Shown here: positions 28,644 to 37,811 of the stretch, in pieces
Layout: each line of letters starts with the position of its first letter
Numbering within the stretch: the stretch's first letter is position 1
Assembly (NCBI RefSeq): GCF_000737715.1
Contig: NZ_JPRN01000024.1
Location: 1 to 64,000 of the forward strand
Origin: Chryseobacterium sp. JM1
GTDB taxonomy: Bacteria; Bacteroidota; Bacteroidia; Flavobacteriales; Weeksellaceae
DNA length: 64,000 nucleotides
Direction: 5' to 3'
Translations under genes and position numbers: made by a program
Notes under the pieces: generated by a model
Seen by the model: the letters and a program-made list of their open reading frames with translations, nothing else
The model's database searches: none
What the model was told of the DNA's origin: nothing

Positions 28644-29738
28644 CTAAAGAATTTTCACTCGGTCAAATTTATCTAACGCAAAAGGTACAAAACCTAATTC
28701 TTCGTTTTCATTAATTGTCACATCTTCTAAATTTATGACTACATTTTGCTCGAGTTTTAGTTGAACAGAATCTTCAATTAAGTAATAATGTCTATTAATT
28801 TCTTCACTGTATTTAGGCAAATCGTCGTATGACCAATAGTCAGCTTTGAAAACCGCATATTCAATATTTGAATTACATATAACTGAAATAGGTACAAACG
28901 CCTCCTTTCCTACGATTTCAATATCATCATAGTATATTTGAAAAATAGGGTCAGTTAAATCTTGTATAGTTGCAGCTTTATCATCTGACTTTAATTTGTC
29001 ATCAAAAAATTCCAAATAACTTATTCCATTAATAAATTCTAAAACCTCTTCTTCAATTTCGGGTTGAAATTTAAGAAGATAGCGGTTTATGAATTTAAGT
29101 TTTTCCTCATTATCTATTAAGTCATTGTATTTTTCCAATGTTACCTTAAAATTTTCATCTCCAAAAAATTCATCTAAATTTTTGAATGTATGGACATTTG
29201 ATGATAATGTTTTTACAGCCTTCCTAAAATCACCATCATTGGATATTACAAACAGTTCAACTTGATTACATAACTCCTTTATGTCTTGAAAAATAAATGC
29301 GTCAGGGATATCATTCCTGCTTTTTAAAGTTTTAAAAGGTTTATTTCCTTTGAAATAATCTTCAAAAATAAGTGTTGAATATTTTTCTTTAAATTCGTAC
29401 AACTTGGAGTTTGATGCACTTATATAATCTTTCCACCTACTTATTACTGATGAACTAATCTTTTGTTCTAAAGATTGTAATTCGTCAATTATAAGTTCAG
29501 AACTATCAATTTCATTTTTAATAACTCCTAACCTTGGAAGTGACCTCAAGGCAGATATTGCATCTTTTATTTTTTGTATAGATTCACTTATACCTGTAGT
29601 CGTATATTCTTTGTAAACAAACCACGGTAGATGATTTGTCAGAAGACCACGTTTTCCTAAGTCTCTGATAAGCGAGAAATTTTTGCTGTTAAGATTTCTG
29701 TCTTTTTTATATTCTGTGCTATCTATAATTATATGCAT
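28644..29738 (-). CDS. PIN-domain (DUF4935-like) protein
   Basis: 364 aa when read from MHIIIDSTEYKKD at 29738; a longer frame to 29846 adds 36 poorly family-like residues and crosses the repeat at 29836. The N-terminal ~175 residues form a PIN domain of the DUF4935 type: IIIDSTEY with the first Asp, Glu/Asp in RNDIPDAFIFQDI, and FVISNDGDF with the last Asp pair. PIN domains are Mg2+-dependent RNases, often toxins. The C-terminal half is acidic beta-rich sequence of unknown role. It is followed closely by the protease gene and preceded by an XRE gene. Confidence 0.75.
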   Translation of the reverse strand: MHIIIDSTEYKKDRNLNSKNFSLIRDLGKRGLLTNHLPWFVYKEYTTTGISESIQKIKDAISALRSLPRLGVIKNEIDSSELIIDELQSLEQKISSSVISRWKDYISASNSKLYEFKEKYSTLIFEDYFKGNKPFKTLKSRNDIPDAFIFQDIKELCNQVELFVISNDGDFRKAVKTLSSNVHTFKNLDEFFGDENFKVTLEKYNDLIDNEEKLKFINRYLLKFQPEIEEEVLEFINGISYLEFFDDKLKSDDKAATIQDLTDPIFQIYYDDIEIVGKEAFVPISVICNSNIEYAVFKADYWSYDDLPKYSEEINRHYYLIEDSVQLKLEQNVVINLEDVTINENEELGFVPFALDKFDRVKIL

Positions 29739-29835
29739 AAATACTGCTACATTAAAAATATTTGTTATGCGTTTCGAGCTAATTTTATTTGATAATAAAA
29801 TAATATTGCGTGTATGTAAAGATGGAAAATATCTT

Positions 29836-29873
29836 AAAATTTTCAATCAGTATTTTTACTGAATTTCAAAATA
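29836..29873 (-). promoter_or_regulatory. Palindrome-containing repeat B upstream of PIN gene
   Basis: CAGTA-N4-TACTG (29848-29861), with flanks AAAATTTTCAAT and AATTTCAAAATA, nearly identical to 26703-26741. It is ~110 nt ahead of the PIN start, a similar distance to that of copy A from hamA. Confidence 0.5.
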
Positions 29874-29935
29874 CTAAACACTGATCAAATAACAAGTATC
29901 TTTCTAAATATTTCTCGACTTTCTACATAAGAAAA

Positions 29936-29957
29936 AATCCTAACTTTCGTTAGGATT
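29936..29957 (-). terminator. Terminator after XRE gene
   Basis: AATCCTAAC (29936-29944), 4-nt loop, GTTAGGATT (29949-29957). On the minus strand the loop is GAAA and a TTTTTTC run follows, directly after the XRE stop. Confidence 0.85.
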
Positions 29958-30191
29958 CTAATCTGTTTTAAAGTTCAGCAAATCTTTAGGAGATACATTT
30001 AAGCCTTTAGCTAAGTCTATCAATGTAGTAAACGCAAAATTTCTTTTTCCATTCTCTATATCGCTTACTGTGCCTTTAGTGATTTTGCTGCTATTCAGTA
30101 CGACTTCATCTTGAGTTAGTCCAGATTTAATTCTTAAATCTTTAACGTGTTCTCCAAATTTTCTTAGTATTTCATCTTTTAAAATGTCCAT
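29958..30191 (-). CDS. XRE-family helix-turn-helix repressor
   Basis: A 77-aa protein that is almost entirely an HTH_3 domain: FGEHVKDLRIKSGLTQDEV, the recognition helix region KGTVSDIENGKRN, and the closing LAKGLNVSPKDLLNF. Such single-domain regulators control restriction-modification and defence operons. Two perfect palindromes lie 7-66 nt upstream and probably mediate autoregulation. It is transcribed toward the PIN/protease genes but is separated from them by a strong terminator. Confidence 0.88.
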   Translation of the reverse strand: MDILKDEILRKFGEHVKDLRIKSGLTQDEVVLNSSKITKGTVSDIENGKRNFAFTTLIDLAKGLNVSPKDLLNFKTD

Positions 30192-30197
30192 TTATTA

Positions 30198-30257
30198 GCA
30201 CTTTATACAAAGTGCGGAAATTTTCCCACATATTTTGTTACAAGTACTTGTAACAAA
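30198..30257. promoter_or_regulatory. Two palindromic operators upstream of XRE gene
   Basis: GCACTTT-ATAC-AAAGTGC (30198-30215) and a perfect 24-bp palindrome centred on AAGTACTT (30234-30257; inner 20 bp TGTTACAAGTACTTGTAACA). Both sit in the promoter region of the XRE gene and are likely binding sites for it. Confidence 0.6.
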
Positions 30258-30826
30258 TTTAAAAATTCTTATATTTGGAAATAATTACTTATTAAAGTAA
30301 TTTTGCGATACTTCAAAGAATAATAGAAGCTATTGCTTAGAATCTCAAATTCGAAAACTGGTAATTTTTAACATACGAGATGATAAGCAGAAAGCTCACG
30401 ACCTAGGCGTGGGCTCTCTTATCTGTATGTAAGGTATACCAGTGCCCCGAATTGGATAATGTAGAGTTCCATGCCGTTTTATTTTCCAATGCAGTCCTCA
30501 TTTTCTACACTCTAAGCACCTTCAAAAACATAGTATCAGATTAAACGATACAATGAGGTGTACAACTCATTGCGGCTTTACAGCTTTCACGGGACACAAT
30601 TTTCATTCATATTAATTTTTTTATGATTGTTTGGGCAGGAGATTTTTCTCTACTAAGGAAGTCTCCTCCCAAGCATATCATTTTCAAACAGCAACTAAAA
30701 ACAAATATCAAAACACAGATAATTTAAAGCAACCATTAGAAAAAGAAAAAGCCCTTTCCTCAGTTTGCAGACCACAGGAAAGAGCATAATCAGTAATTAA
30801 TAATCATTAAAAATCTATTCAAAAAT
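30258..30826. other. Structured non-coding stretch between XRE and TlpA genes
   Basis: No gene fits. Besides the large hairpin at 30357-30443, it holds CAATGAG/CTCATTG (30551-30572), a bulged TTGGG-GGAGA/TCTCC-CCCAA stem (30631-30672) and CTTTCCT/AGGAAAG (30754-30782). No promoter consensus is clear. Confidence 0.5.
30357..30443 (+). ncRNA. Candidate structured RNA: four nested helices
   Basis: Nested pairs: ACTGGTA 30357-30363 with TACCAGT 30437-30443; ACATAC 30371-30376 with GTATGT 30425-30430; GATAAG 30382-30387 with CTTATC 30418-30423; AGCTCACG 30393-30400 with CGTGGGCT 30408-30415 (one wobble). The apical loop is ACCTAGG. There are no U-run and no gene inside. It could be a small RNA, a leader element of the TlpA/SusCD unit, or a DNA cruciform recombination or transfer site; I do not recognise a family. 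Confidence 0.45.
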
Positions 30827-32128
30827 ATGAAAAATATTTTTTGCAGGGGATTTATGTCCTTTGCTTTTACCATAGTGTCAGCAACCACATCCTTTGCCCA
30901 GAACAAGTCTCTTAAAATTGGAGATTCCCTTCCTGAAATTTTTTGGACAACACCTTTACAGGTTGTCAATCATCCTCAGAAAACGATTGATCTTTCAGAG
31001 GATAAGAATAAATTAATCCTAATCGATTTTTGGAGTACGTGGTGCAGTGCCTGCCTGATCAATCTTCCTAAAATTGAATCATTGCAACAAAAGTTCGGAA
31101 ATAAAATAAAAATACTTCCGGTAAGCAGCCAGGATAAAGCCGCTCTGGAAAAATTCTTCACTTCTTCAAATGGAAAGAAATATAAAAGCATGATGTCCAC
31201 CTATGAAGACAAAAAGCTTCACAACCTTTTTCCACACGCAGGTGTTCCGTTTATCATATGGATAAAGGATGGAAAATTATTTAATACCACCGATGCAGGA
31301 CAGCTCAGTGAACAGACCATCAATGAAGTTCTAAGTGGTGATAAATCATCTTTGCAAACCATTATCCAAATTGATAGGGCAAGACCATTTATGCTTTCCG
31401 AAGATTACGACCGTCAAAGAAATGTTCAACTCCTCAATTATTCATTCTTTGCAAAAGGACAAATTCCTGACATTGGTGCAGGAGGAACCTACCGTAAAAC
31501 AGCATCCGGAAAAATTCAAGGCAGACAGTTTACCAATCTGCCATTATGGGATATGTATTATGCCATAGGATTTGAACTTTTCAGACAACAGGATAAAACA
31601 TCTTTCACCGAAAAAAGAATGATTATCGAGGTCAATCAACCTGAACAGCTAATGCCGATGGAAAGAACAGATGGTTCGAATGTTGGAGCAAATCTTTACA
31701 ACTACGAATTCATCATCCCAGAACAGAAATCTGATTCTCTATACAATTATATGTTGGGAGATTTAAATCGTTATTCAGGCTATACCGTAACCCTTGAGAA
31801 AAGACCTGTAAAATGTTTTGTGTTAGTAAGAACAAGCAAGAAAGACAAACTGGCGACCAAAGGAGGAGAAAAGCGTTCCACCTTTCCACGAACCCCATCC
31901 ATTCTGAGAAATGTACCTCTTAAAAATATGGTCAATATGCTGAATGGTGAGATTCCCATCAAGGAATTGTTTATCGATGAGACAGAATACACAGGCAATG
32001 TAGATCTGGAAGTTTCAGGAGTCAAAGATATTGCCACCTTAAAAAAAGAGCTTCAGAAATACGATCTTGACCTGATACCAGAAGAACGTCAGATTTTGAT
32101 GATGATTATCAAAGACCAGCGGAATTAA
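30827..32128 (+). CDS. TlpA-like thioredoxin-fold protein with DUF3738-like C-terminus
   Basis: A 433-aa exported protein with a signal peptide (ends TSFAQ, ~25). A TlpA/ResA-like thioredoxin domain (~35-165) has the redox motif WCSAC (~73-77) and a cis-Pro loop GVPFIIW. The C-terminal ~200 residues (YSGYTVTLEKRPVKCFVL, then LKNMVNMLNG and ELFIDETEYTGNVDL) resemble the DUF3738 region. It begins a transcript with SusC- and SusD-like genes (58-nt gap). The combination suggests thiol-redox handling of material taken up by the SusCD pair; the real substrate is unknown. Confidence 0.82.
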   Translation: MKNIFCRGFMSFAFTIVSATTSFAQNKSLKIGDSLPEIFWTTPLQVVNHPQKTIDLSEDKNKLILIDFWSTWCSACLINLPKIESLQQKFGNKIKILPVSSQDKAALEKFFTSSNGKKYKSMMSTYEDKKLHNLFPHAGVPFIIWIKDGKLFNTTDAGQLSEQTINEVLSGDKSSLQTIIQIDRARPFMLSEDYDRQRNVQLLNYSFFAKGQIPDIGAGGTYRKTASGKIQGRQFTNLPLWDMYYAIGFELFRQQDKTSFTEKRMIIEVNQPEQLMPMERTDGSNVGANLYNYEFIIPEQKSDSLYNYMLGDLNRYSGYTVTLEKRPVKCFVLVRTSKKDKLATKGGEKRSTFPRTPSILRNVPLKNMVNMLNGEIPIKELFIDETEYTGNVDLEVSGVKDIATLKKELQKYDLDLIPEERQILMMIIKDQRN

Positions 32129-32186
32129 ACATTCCCGCCGTTCGAAAAACTATTGAATTTACATTAACGCAAAACTATCTCAAACT

Positions 32187-35100
32187 ATGAAGAAATTATT
32201 AGTGCTTCCCGTCATATGCTATTGTGTGCCAGTTATGGCACAGCAAATGTTTACGGGAAGCGTTATCGACGAAACAACCCGATTACCTGTAAGAGGAGCA
32301 GCAATCGCCATACAGAACTCAAAAACCGTAACTACTACGGACAGATATGGAAACTTCAGTCTTAGTACCAATGACAAAAAAATCAATCTTGTTATCCTTG
32401 GTAAAGGTTATGAAGAACAGGTGATTGTTTTGGAACTTCCTTTGAAAGAACCATTAAAAATTAATTTATCCGAAAAGATAGCCCAAATTGATGAGGTAGT
32501 ACTCACGACAGGTTATCAGAAAATCCCTAAAGAACGTTCCACAGGTTCTTTCTCTTCAGTAAGTAATTCAGCTCTGAACACACAGGTGTCCACCAATATC
32601 CTTGACCGTTTAGCTGCTACAGCCAATGGAATTGTTATCAATAAAGGAACATCCCAAGGAGGGTCACAAATTATGGTCAGAGGACTAAGCACCATTCAAG
32701 GACCTAAATCGCCTTTGATTGTAGTAGACAATTTTCCTTACGATGGTGATATCAGCAACATCGACCCCAACATTGTTGAAAGCATTACTGTTCTCAAAGA
32801 TGCCGCCGCATCGAGTATCTGGGGAGCAAGGGCAGCCAACGGTGTGATTGTCATTACGACCAAAACGGCAAAGTACAACCAACCTGTGACGGTCAATTTC
32901 AACACTTATTTAATGACCAGCCCTAAGCCTGATTCCAATTATCTGAAAACAATGTCCAGTTCAGACTTTATCGATGTGGAACAGGAATTATTTAAGAAGA
33001 ATTTTTATAACACAGATATTAATTCGACCAGCCATCCAGTATTATCTCCTGTAGTTGACTTACTGAACAAGGAAAAGAAAGGATTGCTTTCATCCGAATA
33101 TGTACGAAATGAAATAGATCGTTTGAAGACCATTGACTCCCGTGACCAATATCGAAAATATATGTATCAGCCTTTGGAAAACAGACAGTATTCTTTAAGT
33201 ATGGCGGGCGGAGCTCCTCAATTTTCTTGGACATCATCTTTGGGGTATGATGACAATACCGGAAATCTCGGAGAAAAATATGAACGTGTGAACCTACGCT
33301 TCCAGAATACCTGGCAACCGTTGAAAAACCTGACTTTGAACACCGGAATCTTCTTTACCCATTCCGCAACCCAAAGCGGTCGAAGTGCTTATGGAAGTAT
33401 TATTATGAAAACTAATGCTGTTCCCTATATGGAGATGGCGGACACATTCGGAAACGCATTGGCAGTTTCAAAATCGTATGAGCAGGGATATAAATCAACA
33501 TTAGGCAACGGAAAATTATTAGATTGGAATTATTATCCGCTTACCGATTGGCAGCATAATTCAGCCAAAAGCAAAAGCTCAGAGATCATTCTCAATGCAG
33601 GATTGAACTACAAAATATTAAAAGGATTGGATGTTGATATAAAATATCAGTACCAGAGAACCACAGGACTTTCCACTACGCTGTATGATGAGGAAAGTTA
33701 CTTTGTAAGGGATTATGTGAACAGGTTCACAGTTATCAACAGTAATGGCAGTGTGACCTACAATGTTCCCAAAGGAGCGATAATAGATAAGACCAACTCG
33801 CAATTACTGATCAATAATTTCCGAGGACAGCTCAACTTTAATAGAGGTTTTGGCAAACATCAGATTTCAGCTATTTTGGGAAGCGAGGTAAGAGATGCAA
33901 ATTCACAGTCGGGCAATAACCGTTATTATGGCTATGACCCCAACAACCTTTCGTTTGGAATGGTAGACCTCAGCAAGAGATTCCCGATTATTGCAGGAGG
34001 TACAGGATTTATCGATAATCTGAACTCTTTAAGGGAATCCACCAATCGTTTTGTATCGGTCTATGCGAATGCAGCCTACACATTTGACAATAGTTATACT
34101 ATATCTGGAAGTGCCCGTCGTGATGCCAGCAATCTGTTTGGGCTGAAAACCAATGACCAATGGAATCCTTTCTGGTCAACAGGGATTTCGTGGAATCTAG
34201 CCAATGAAAAGTTTTATACTGTAAGCTGGCTTCCGAATCTGAAGCTAAGAGGTTCATACGGTTTCAATGGGAATATCAATCCTGCAATGGTTGCCGTAAC
34301 CACGATGGCATTACTCGGTGTTTCAACATACACGCAGGAGCAGATGGCAAGATTTGACAATTACTACAATCCGCAGCTTCGTTGGGAAACGGTCAGAATG
34401 ATCAATGCAGGATTGGATTTTGCAACCCGTACTAATAGGATCTCAGGTTCTGTGGAGTATTTCCAGAAAAAAGGAGAAAACCTTTTCGGGCAGGTTCCGC
34501 TGGATTATACCATCGGATTGAGCAGTCTTGTATGGAATGTTGCAGGAATTGAAGGAAAAGGCGTTGATGTGGAACTCAAGACCATCAATATCAATAAATC
34601 TTTCAGATGGCTCACCACTCTTAATTTAAGTACTTACAAAGATAAAGTGACGAAGTATTATCCGAGCAGTACCATTGCAAGGAACTTTGTAATTGCCTCT
34701 GTTCCGATATCCGGAATTGAAGGTTTACCTGTGTATTCGATGTTTGGATATCAATGGGCAGGACTAGATCCCCAGACAGGTGATCCAAGAGGTTATCTTA
34801 ATGGAGAGATCAGTAAAGATTACGCCAAGATAATGGGAGCCGATGTTAAAGACCTGCAGTATTTTGGTTCTGCAATACCTACTGTTTATGGTTCTTTAAC
34901 CAATACATTTGTTTACAAACAATTATGCCTTGATGTCGGAATTACCTATAAGATGGGTTATTATTTCAGAAAACCATCCATTAATTACACCAGCTTATTC
35001 AGGGAATGGAACGGTCACAGGGATTACGAACAAAGATGGCAGAAACCCGGTGATGAAGTTTTCACCAATGTTCCTTCCAACCAATACCAGACTAATTCCA

Positions 35101-35366
35101 ACAGGGATGCCTTCTATGCAGGTTCGGCTGCATTGATTGAAAAAGGCGACCATATCCGTCTGCAGTACATCAATCTTGGATATGAGATCAGTAAAAGGCA
35201 ATGGCGTGGTTTACCGCTTAAAAGTCTTCAGCTGTATACTAATGTCAGTAATCTCGGAATACTCTGGCAAGAGAGTAAAAGCGGGATCGACCCCGATTTT
35301 AATTTGGGAAACAACACCTTAAAACCTCCTATGACCTTTACATTAGGATTAAAAGCTAAATTTTAA
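32187..35366 (+). CDS. SusC/RagA-family TonB-linked outer-membrane transporter
   Basis: A 1059-aa protein: signal peptide (ends VMAQQ), carboxypeptidase-D-like regulatory domain (~20-95), plug domain with the SusC hallmark AAASSIWGARAANGVIVITT (~200-222), and a C-terminal barrel ending FTLGLKAKF. SusC proteins import ligands with TonB energy and are capped by a SusD lipoprotein, encoded here 11 nt downstream. No glycoside hydrolase is nearby; the TlpA-like gene upstream suggests a peptide or thiol-containing ligand rather than glycan, which is inference. Confidence 0.92.
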   Translation: MKKLLVLPVICYCVPVMAQQMFTGSVIDETTRLPVRGAAIAIQNSKTVTTTDRYGNFSLSTNDKKINLVILGKGYEEQVIVLELPLKEPLKINLSEKIAQIDEVVLTTGYQKIPKERSTGSFSSVSNSALNTQVSTNILDRLAATANGIVINKGTSQGGSQIMVRGLSTIQGPKSPLIVVDNFPYDGDISNIDPNIVESITVLKDAAASSIWGARAANGVIVITTKTAKYNQPVTVNFNTYLMTSPKPDSNYLKTMSSSDFIDVEQELFKKNFYNTDINSTSHPVLSPVVDLLNKEKKGLLSSEYVRNEIDRLKTIDSRDQYRKYMYQPLENRQYSLSMAGGAPQFSWTSSLGYDDNTGNLGEKYERVNLRFQNTWQPLKNLTLNTGIFFTHSATQSGRSAYGSIIMKTNAVPYMEMADTFGNALAVSKSYEQGYKSTLGNGKLLDWNYYPLTDWQHNSAKSKSSEIILNAGLNYKILKGLDVDIKYQYQRTTGLSTTLYDEESYFVRDYVNRFTVINSNGSVTYNVPKGAIIDKTNSQLLINNFRGQLNFNRGFGKHQISAILGSEVRDANSQSGNNRYYGYDPNNLSFGMVDLSKRFPIIAGGTGFIDNLNSLRESTNRFVSVYANAAYTFDNSYTISGSARRDASNLFGLKTNDQWNPFWSTGISWNLANEKFYTVSWLPNLKLRGSYGFNGNINPAMVAVTTMALLGVSTYTQEQMARFDNYYNPQLRWETVRMINAGLDFATRTNRISGSVEYFQKKGENLFGQVPLDYTIGLSSLVWNVAGIEGKGVDVELKTININKSFRWLTTLNLSTYKDKVTKYYPSSTIARNFVIASVPISGIEGLPVYSMFGYQWAGLDPQTGDPRGYLNGEISKDYAKIMGADVKDLQYFGSAIPTVYGSLTNTFVYKQLCLDVGITYKMGYYFRKPSINYTSLFREWNGHRDYEQRWQKPGDEVFTNVPSNQYQTNSNRDAFYAGSAALIEKGDHIRLQYINLGYEISKRQWRGLPLKSLQLYTNVSNLGILWQESKSGIDPDFNLGNNTLKPPMTFTLGLKAKF

Positions 35367-35377
35367 AATTGATAGAA

Positions 35378-36727
35378 ATGAGAAAAACTAAAATACTATT
35401 GATATCATTATCATTAATTCTGACCTCGTTTGGATGCAGTGATTTTTTAGACGAAAAGTCTGACCTGAAGCTGGCGACTCCCGATAGATTGGAAGACAAC
35501 CAGATCCTTCTCAATAATTATGGTTTCCTTAATGTGGATTTTGCTTCGAGTGGAGAAACGAGTTCGGATGACTATTATCTTACGGATGCCGATTACAACG
35601 GTTTGAGCTTTGAGGCGACAAAACGTCTTCATATATGGATGCCGGATAATGTGGCGAGTCCCATTTCATCAGGAAATGACTGGTCTACCTGCTACAGAAG
35701 TATTTATATCTGTAATGCCGTTTTATTCAATATGCAGGATAAAAACTTCACAGGCGAGCAGGCAGATAATATCAGAGGTCAAGCGTTGGCGCTTCGTGCA
35801 TTCAGATATCTGGATGCTGCACAAATCTGGTGTCCCGCTTATAATCCTCAAACTGCGGGAATAGATTTGGGGCTTCCGTTAAGATTAGACCCTGATATGA
35901 ATATCCCATCGGTACGCTCAACAGTCAAGCAGACCTATGACCAGATCATCAGTGACCTGCAAACTGCAATACCGCTACTTTTGCCTAAACAGATTTCCGG
36001 AATGAGGATATCGAGAGCAGCAGCTTACGGTCTATTGGCTCGTACCTATCTATTTATGGGAGATTATAATAATGCGCTTCAGAATACTCTGCAGGCATTA
36101 AGTATCAATAATGACCTGATGGATTTTAATACCCTCAATCCCAATGCTGATTATCCCATTGAGGAAATGAATAAAGAAATTCTTTTATGGACAGCTCTAA
36201 CATATGAATCTCATTTGATGCCCGCAAAGATTCCTGACCACATTTACCAGATGTATGATAACAATGATTTACGAAAAACAATATTTTTTAGAAAAAATAC
36301 GGTTAATGAAGTTTTATTCAAGGGCTATTACAATAATGTCAATGGACCGATTGTAAGTGTTGCAACCGATGAACTTTATTTGATAGCTGCCGAGTGTAAT
36401 GTTAGACTGAACAAGATTCAGGAAGGTATGGGTTATCTCAATAACCTGCTTGTCAAAAGATGGAAAACAGGAACTTATATCCCACTGACTGCCAATTCAC
36501 AGGCAGAGGCTTTGAATATTATTTTAAAAGAAAGAAGAAAAGAACTCTTGATTCGAGGACTAAGATGGTCTGATCTAAAAAGGTACAATCGTGATGGTGC
36601 GAATATTACGCTTACCAGAACTGTTAATGGGCAAACCTACACTTTGCCACCTAATGATCTGAGATATGCCATCGCTATTCCCGAAGATATTATTACGCTT
36701 ACAGAAATGCCACAGAATCCAAGATAA
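35378..36727 (+). CDS. SusD/RagB-family surface lipoprotein
   Basis: A 449-aa protein from the ATG at 35378 (an in-frame TTG at 35369 is less likely). Lipobox LTSFGC with Cys at ~20, then the SusD helical body with TPR-like helices (QALALRAFRYLDAAQIW, ARTYLFMGDYNNALQ), LKERRKELLIRGLRWSDLKRY (~390-410) and the C-terminal NPR ending typical of RagB/SusD. It binds ligand at the cell surface and delivers it to the SusC barrel. A strong terminator follows. Confidence 0.9.
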   Translation: MRKTKILLISLSLILTSFGCSDFLDEKSDLKLATPDRLEDNQILLNNYGFLNVDFASSGETSSDDYYLTDADYNGLSFEATKRLHIWMPDNVASPISSGNDWSTCYRSIYICNAVLFNMQDKNFTGEQADNIRGQALALRAFRYLDAAQIWCPAYNPQTAGIDLGLPLRLDPDMNIPSVRSTVKQTYDQIISDLQTAIPLLLPKQISGMRISRAAAYGLLARTYLFMGDYNNALQNTLQALSINNDLMDFNTLNPNADYPIEEMNKEILLWTALTYESHLMPAKIPDHIYQMYDNNDLRKTIFFRKNTVNEVLFKGYYNNVNGPIVSVATDELYLIAAECNVRLNKIQEGMGYLNNLLVKRWKTGTYIPLTANSQAEALNIILKERRKELLIRGLRWSDLKRYNRDGANITLTRTVNGQTYTLPPNDLRYAIAIPEDIITLTEMPQNPR

Positions 36728-36734
36728 AAAATAA

Positions 36735-36767
36735 TAGGGTTGGCAAATTATTGCCAACCCTACTTTT
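36735..36767 (+). terminator. Terminator after SusD gene
   Basis: TAGGGTTGGCAA (36735-36746), ATTA loop, TTGCCAACCCTA (36751-36762), then CTTTT. It is symmetric and can also serve the converging DUF6520 gene. Confidence 0.85.
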
Positions 36768-36788
36768 AAATCCTGATTGAAAGGACTA

Positions 36789-37103
36789 TTACTGTCTTCT
36801 CTCACTCGGATGAATAGCAAGAACTTGAGAGTTAGTCATTCCTCCGATCACATCAACCAGATCCTGCCCTTCCGGAACTGTGATTGTACAAGGTTTATTT
36901 CCTGTGGTCAGACAAGATGCACCTGCTCCTACTGCCCAGTTAGACTCTTGAGAGAAAGCACCTGCAGAAGTGTCTGTACTATTGTAATAGAACTGTTGGT
37001 CAGCTGTCTTTTTTTCGACGATTTTAAATGACATCACTGAGCCCGTAAACATAACAGCTGCAATAGCAACTGCATTGATTTTCAAAAATTGATTGAATTT
37101 CAT
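36789..37103 (-). CDS. DUF6520 family small exported protein
   Basis: 104 aa from the ATG at 37103 (MKFNQFLKINAVAIAAVMF). The N-terminal hydrophobic helix is followed by a short exported domain with two cysteines (GASCLTTGNKPCTITV) and Gln/Trp positions typical of the DUF6520 family of Bacteroidetes. Function unknown. It sits between the SusD gene and a MauE/DoxX-like gene, an association often seen together with TlpA-like proteins; the Cys pair makes it a possible substrate or product of a thiol-redox system (inference). Confidence 0.65.
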   Translation of the reverse strand: MKFNQFLKINAVAIAAVMFTGSVMSFKIVEKKTADQQFYYNSTDTSAGAFSQESNWAVGAGASCLTTGNKPCTITVPEGQDLVDVIGGMTNSQVLAIHPSERRQ

Positions 37104-37382
37104 TTTATTGGTCTTTTTATACATCAAAAAAGATTACCATAAAAACTTTTAGAATCTGCCTGAGAAGTACGATTGAAAAGGTAAAATAATTAGCTATACC
37201 CATAGATTCACGAATCTTGTCGTACCAAATACCCTATTCTACATATTCTCAAACAAATTGTTGTTAATAAATTCATTTTAGAGTTTCGGATTGTTAGACA
37301 GCTTTCGACCGTCTAATTCTAAGGTTAAACTTTAATATCAAATTCCAATCATAATCGTCCGTAAGTAACTACGGTAACATTC

Positions 37383-37811
37383 TTATCTAGCAGGCCTGCT
37401 GTATTTTATATTCATTACTAAATCTATTGCAGCGAGTAGGACGCATCCTATATTAAAAATCAGGTGCTGATTCCAGCTCATTTTCTCTAAAATTCCTCCG
37501 CAGGAACAAGGAAGCTTTTCGGTTGTACTTAATATTAGTGCAATATATCCTGTGAAGACGAGCATCAAAATGAAACTTCCTATCATTCCTACATTTCTGG
37601 TCTTCCGATAACACAATAATCCTGCAATGATCAATTCCAGAATAATGATTGCAAAAGGTATGAATCCGGCGTATGCACTTAATAAAGGTGATTCCGAAAT
37701 CTGAATCTGAAAATTTTCAAAATCCATTATTTTACTGATGCTGGCATAACAAAACAACAGTATAAAGAAATAGCTGATGAATTCTACGACTCTTGTTTTG
37801 ACTTTTTTCAT
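37383..37811 (-). CDS. MauE/DoxX-type redox-associated membrane protein
   Basis: A 142-aa protein with four membrane helices (~10-28, 47-67, 73-93, 115-133) and the loop motif EKLPCSCGGILEKMSWNQH, whose CSCGG is the typical cysteine motif of MauE/DoxX proteins. MauE is needed for maturation of disulfide-rich methylamine dehydrogenase, and relatives act in periplasmic thiol chemistry. It is downstream of an AT-rich gap and points toward the DUF6520 gene (279 nt gap). Together with the TlpA-like protein it suggests an envelope thiol-redox pathway. Confidence 0.75.
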   Translation of the reverse strand: MKKVKTRVVEFISYFFILLFCYASISKIMDFENFQIQISESPLLSAYAGFIPFAIIILELIIAGLLCYRKTRNVGMIGSFILMLVFTGYIALILSTTEKLPCSCGGILEKMSWNQHLIFNIGCVLLAAIDLVMNIKYSRPAR

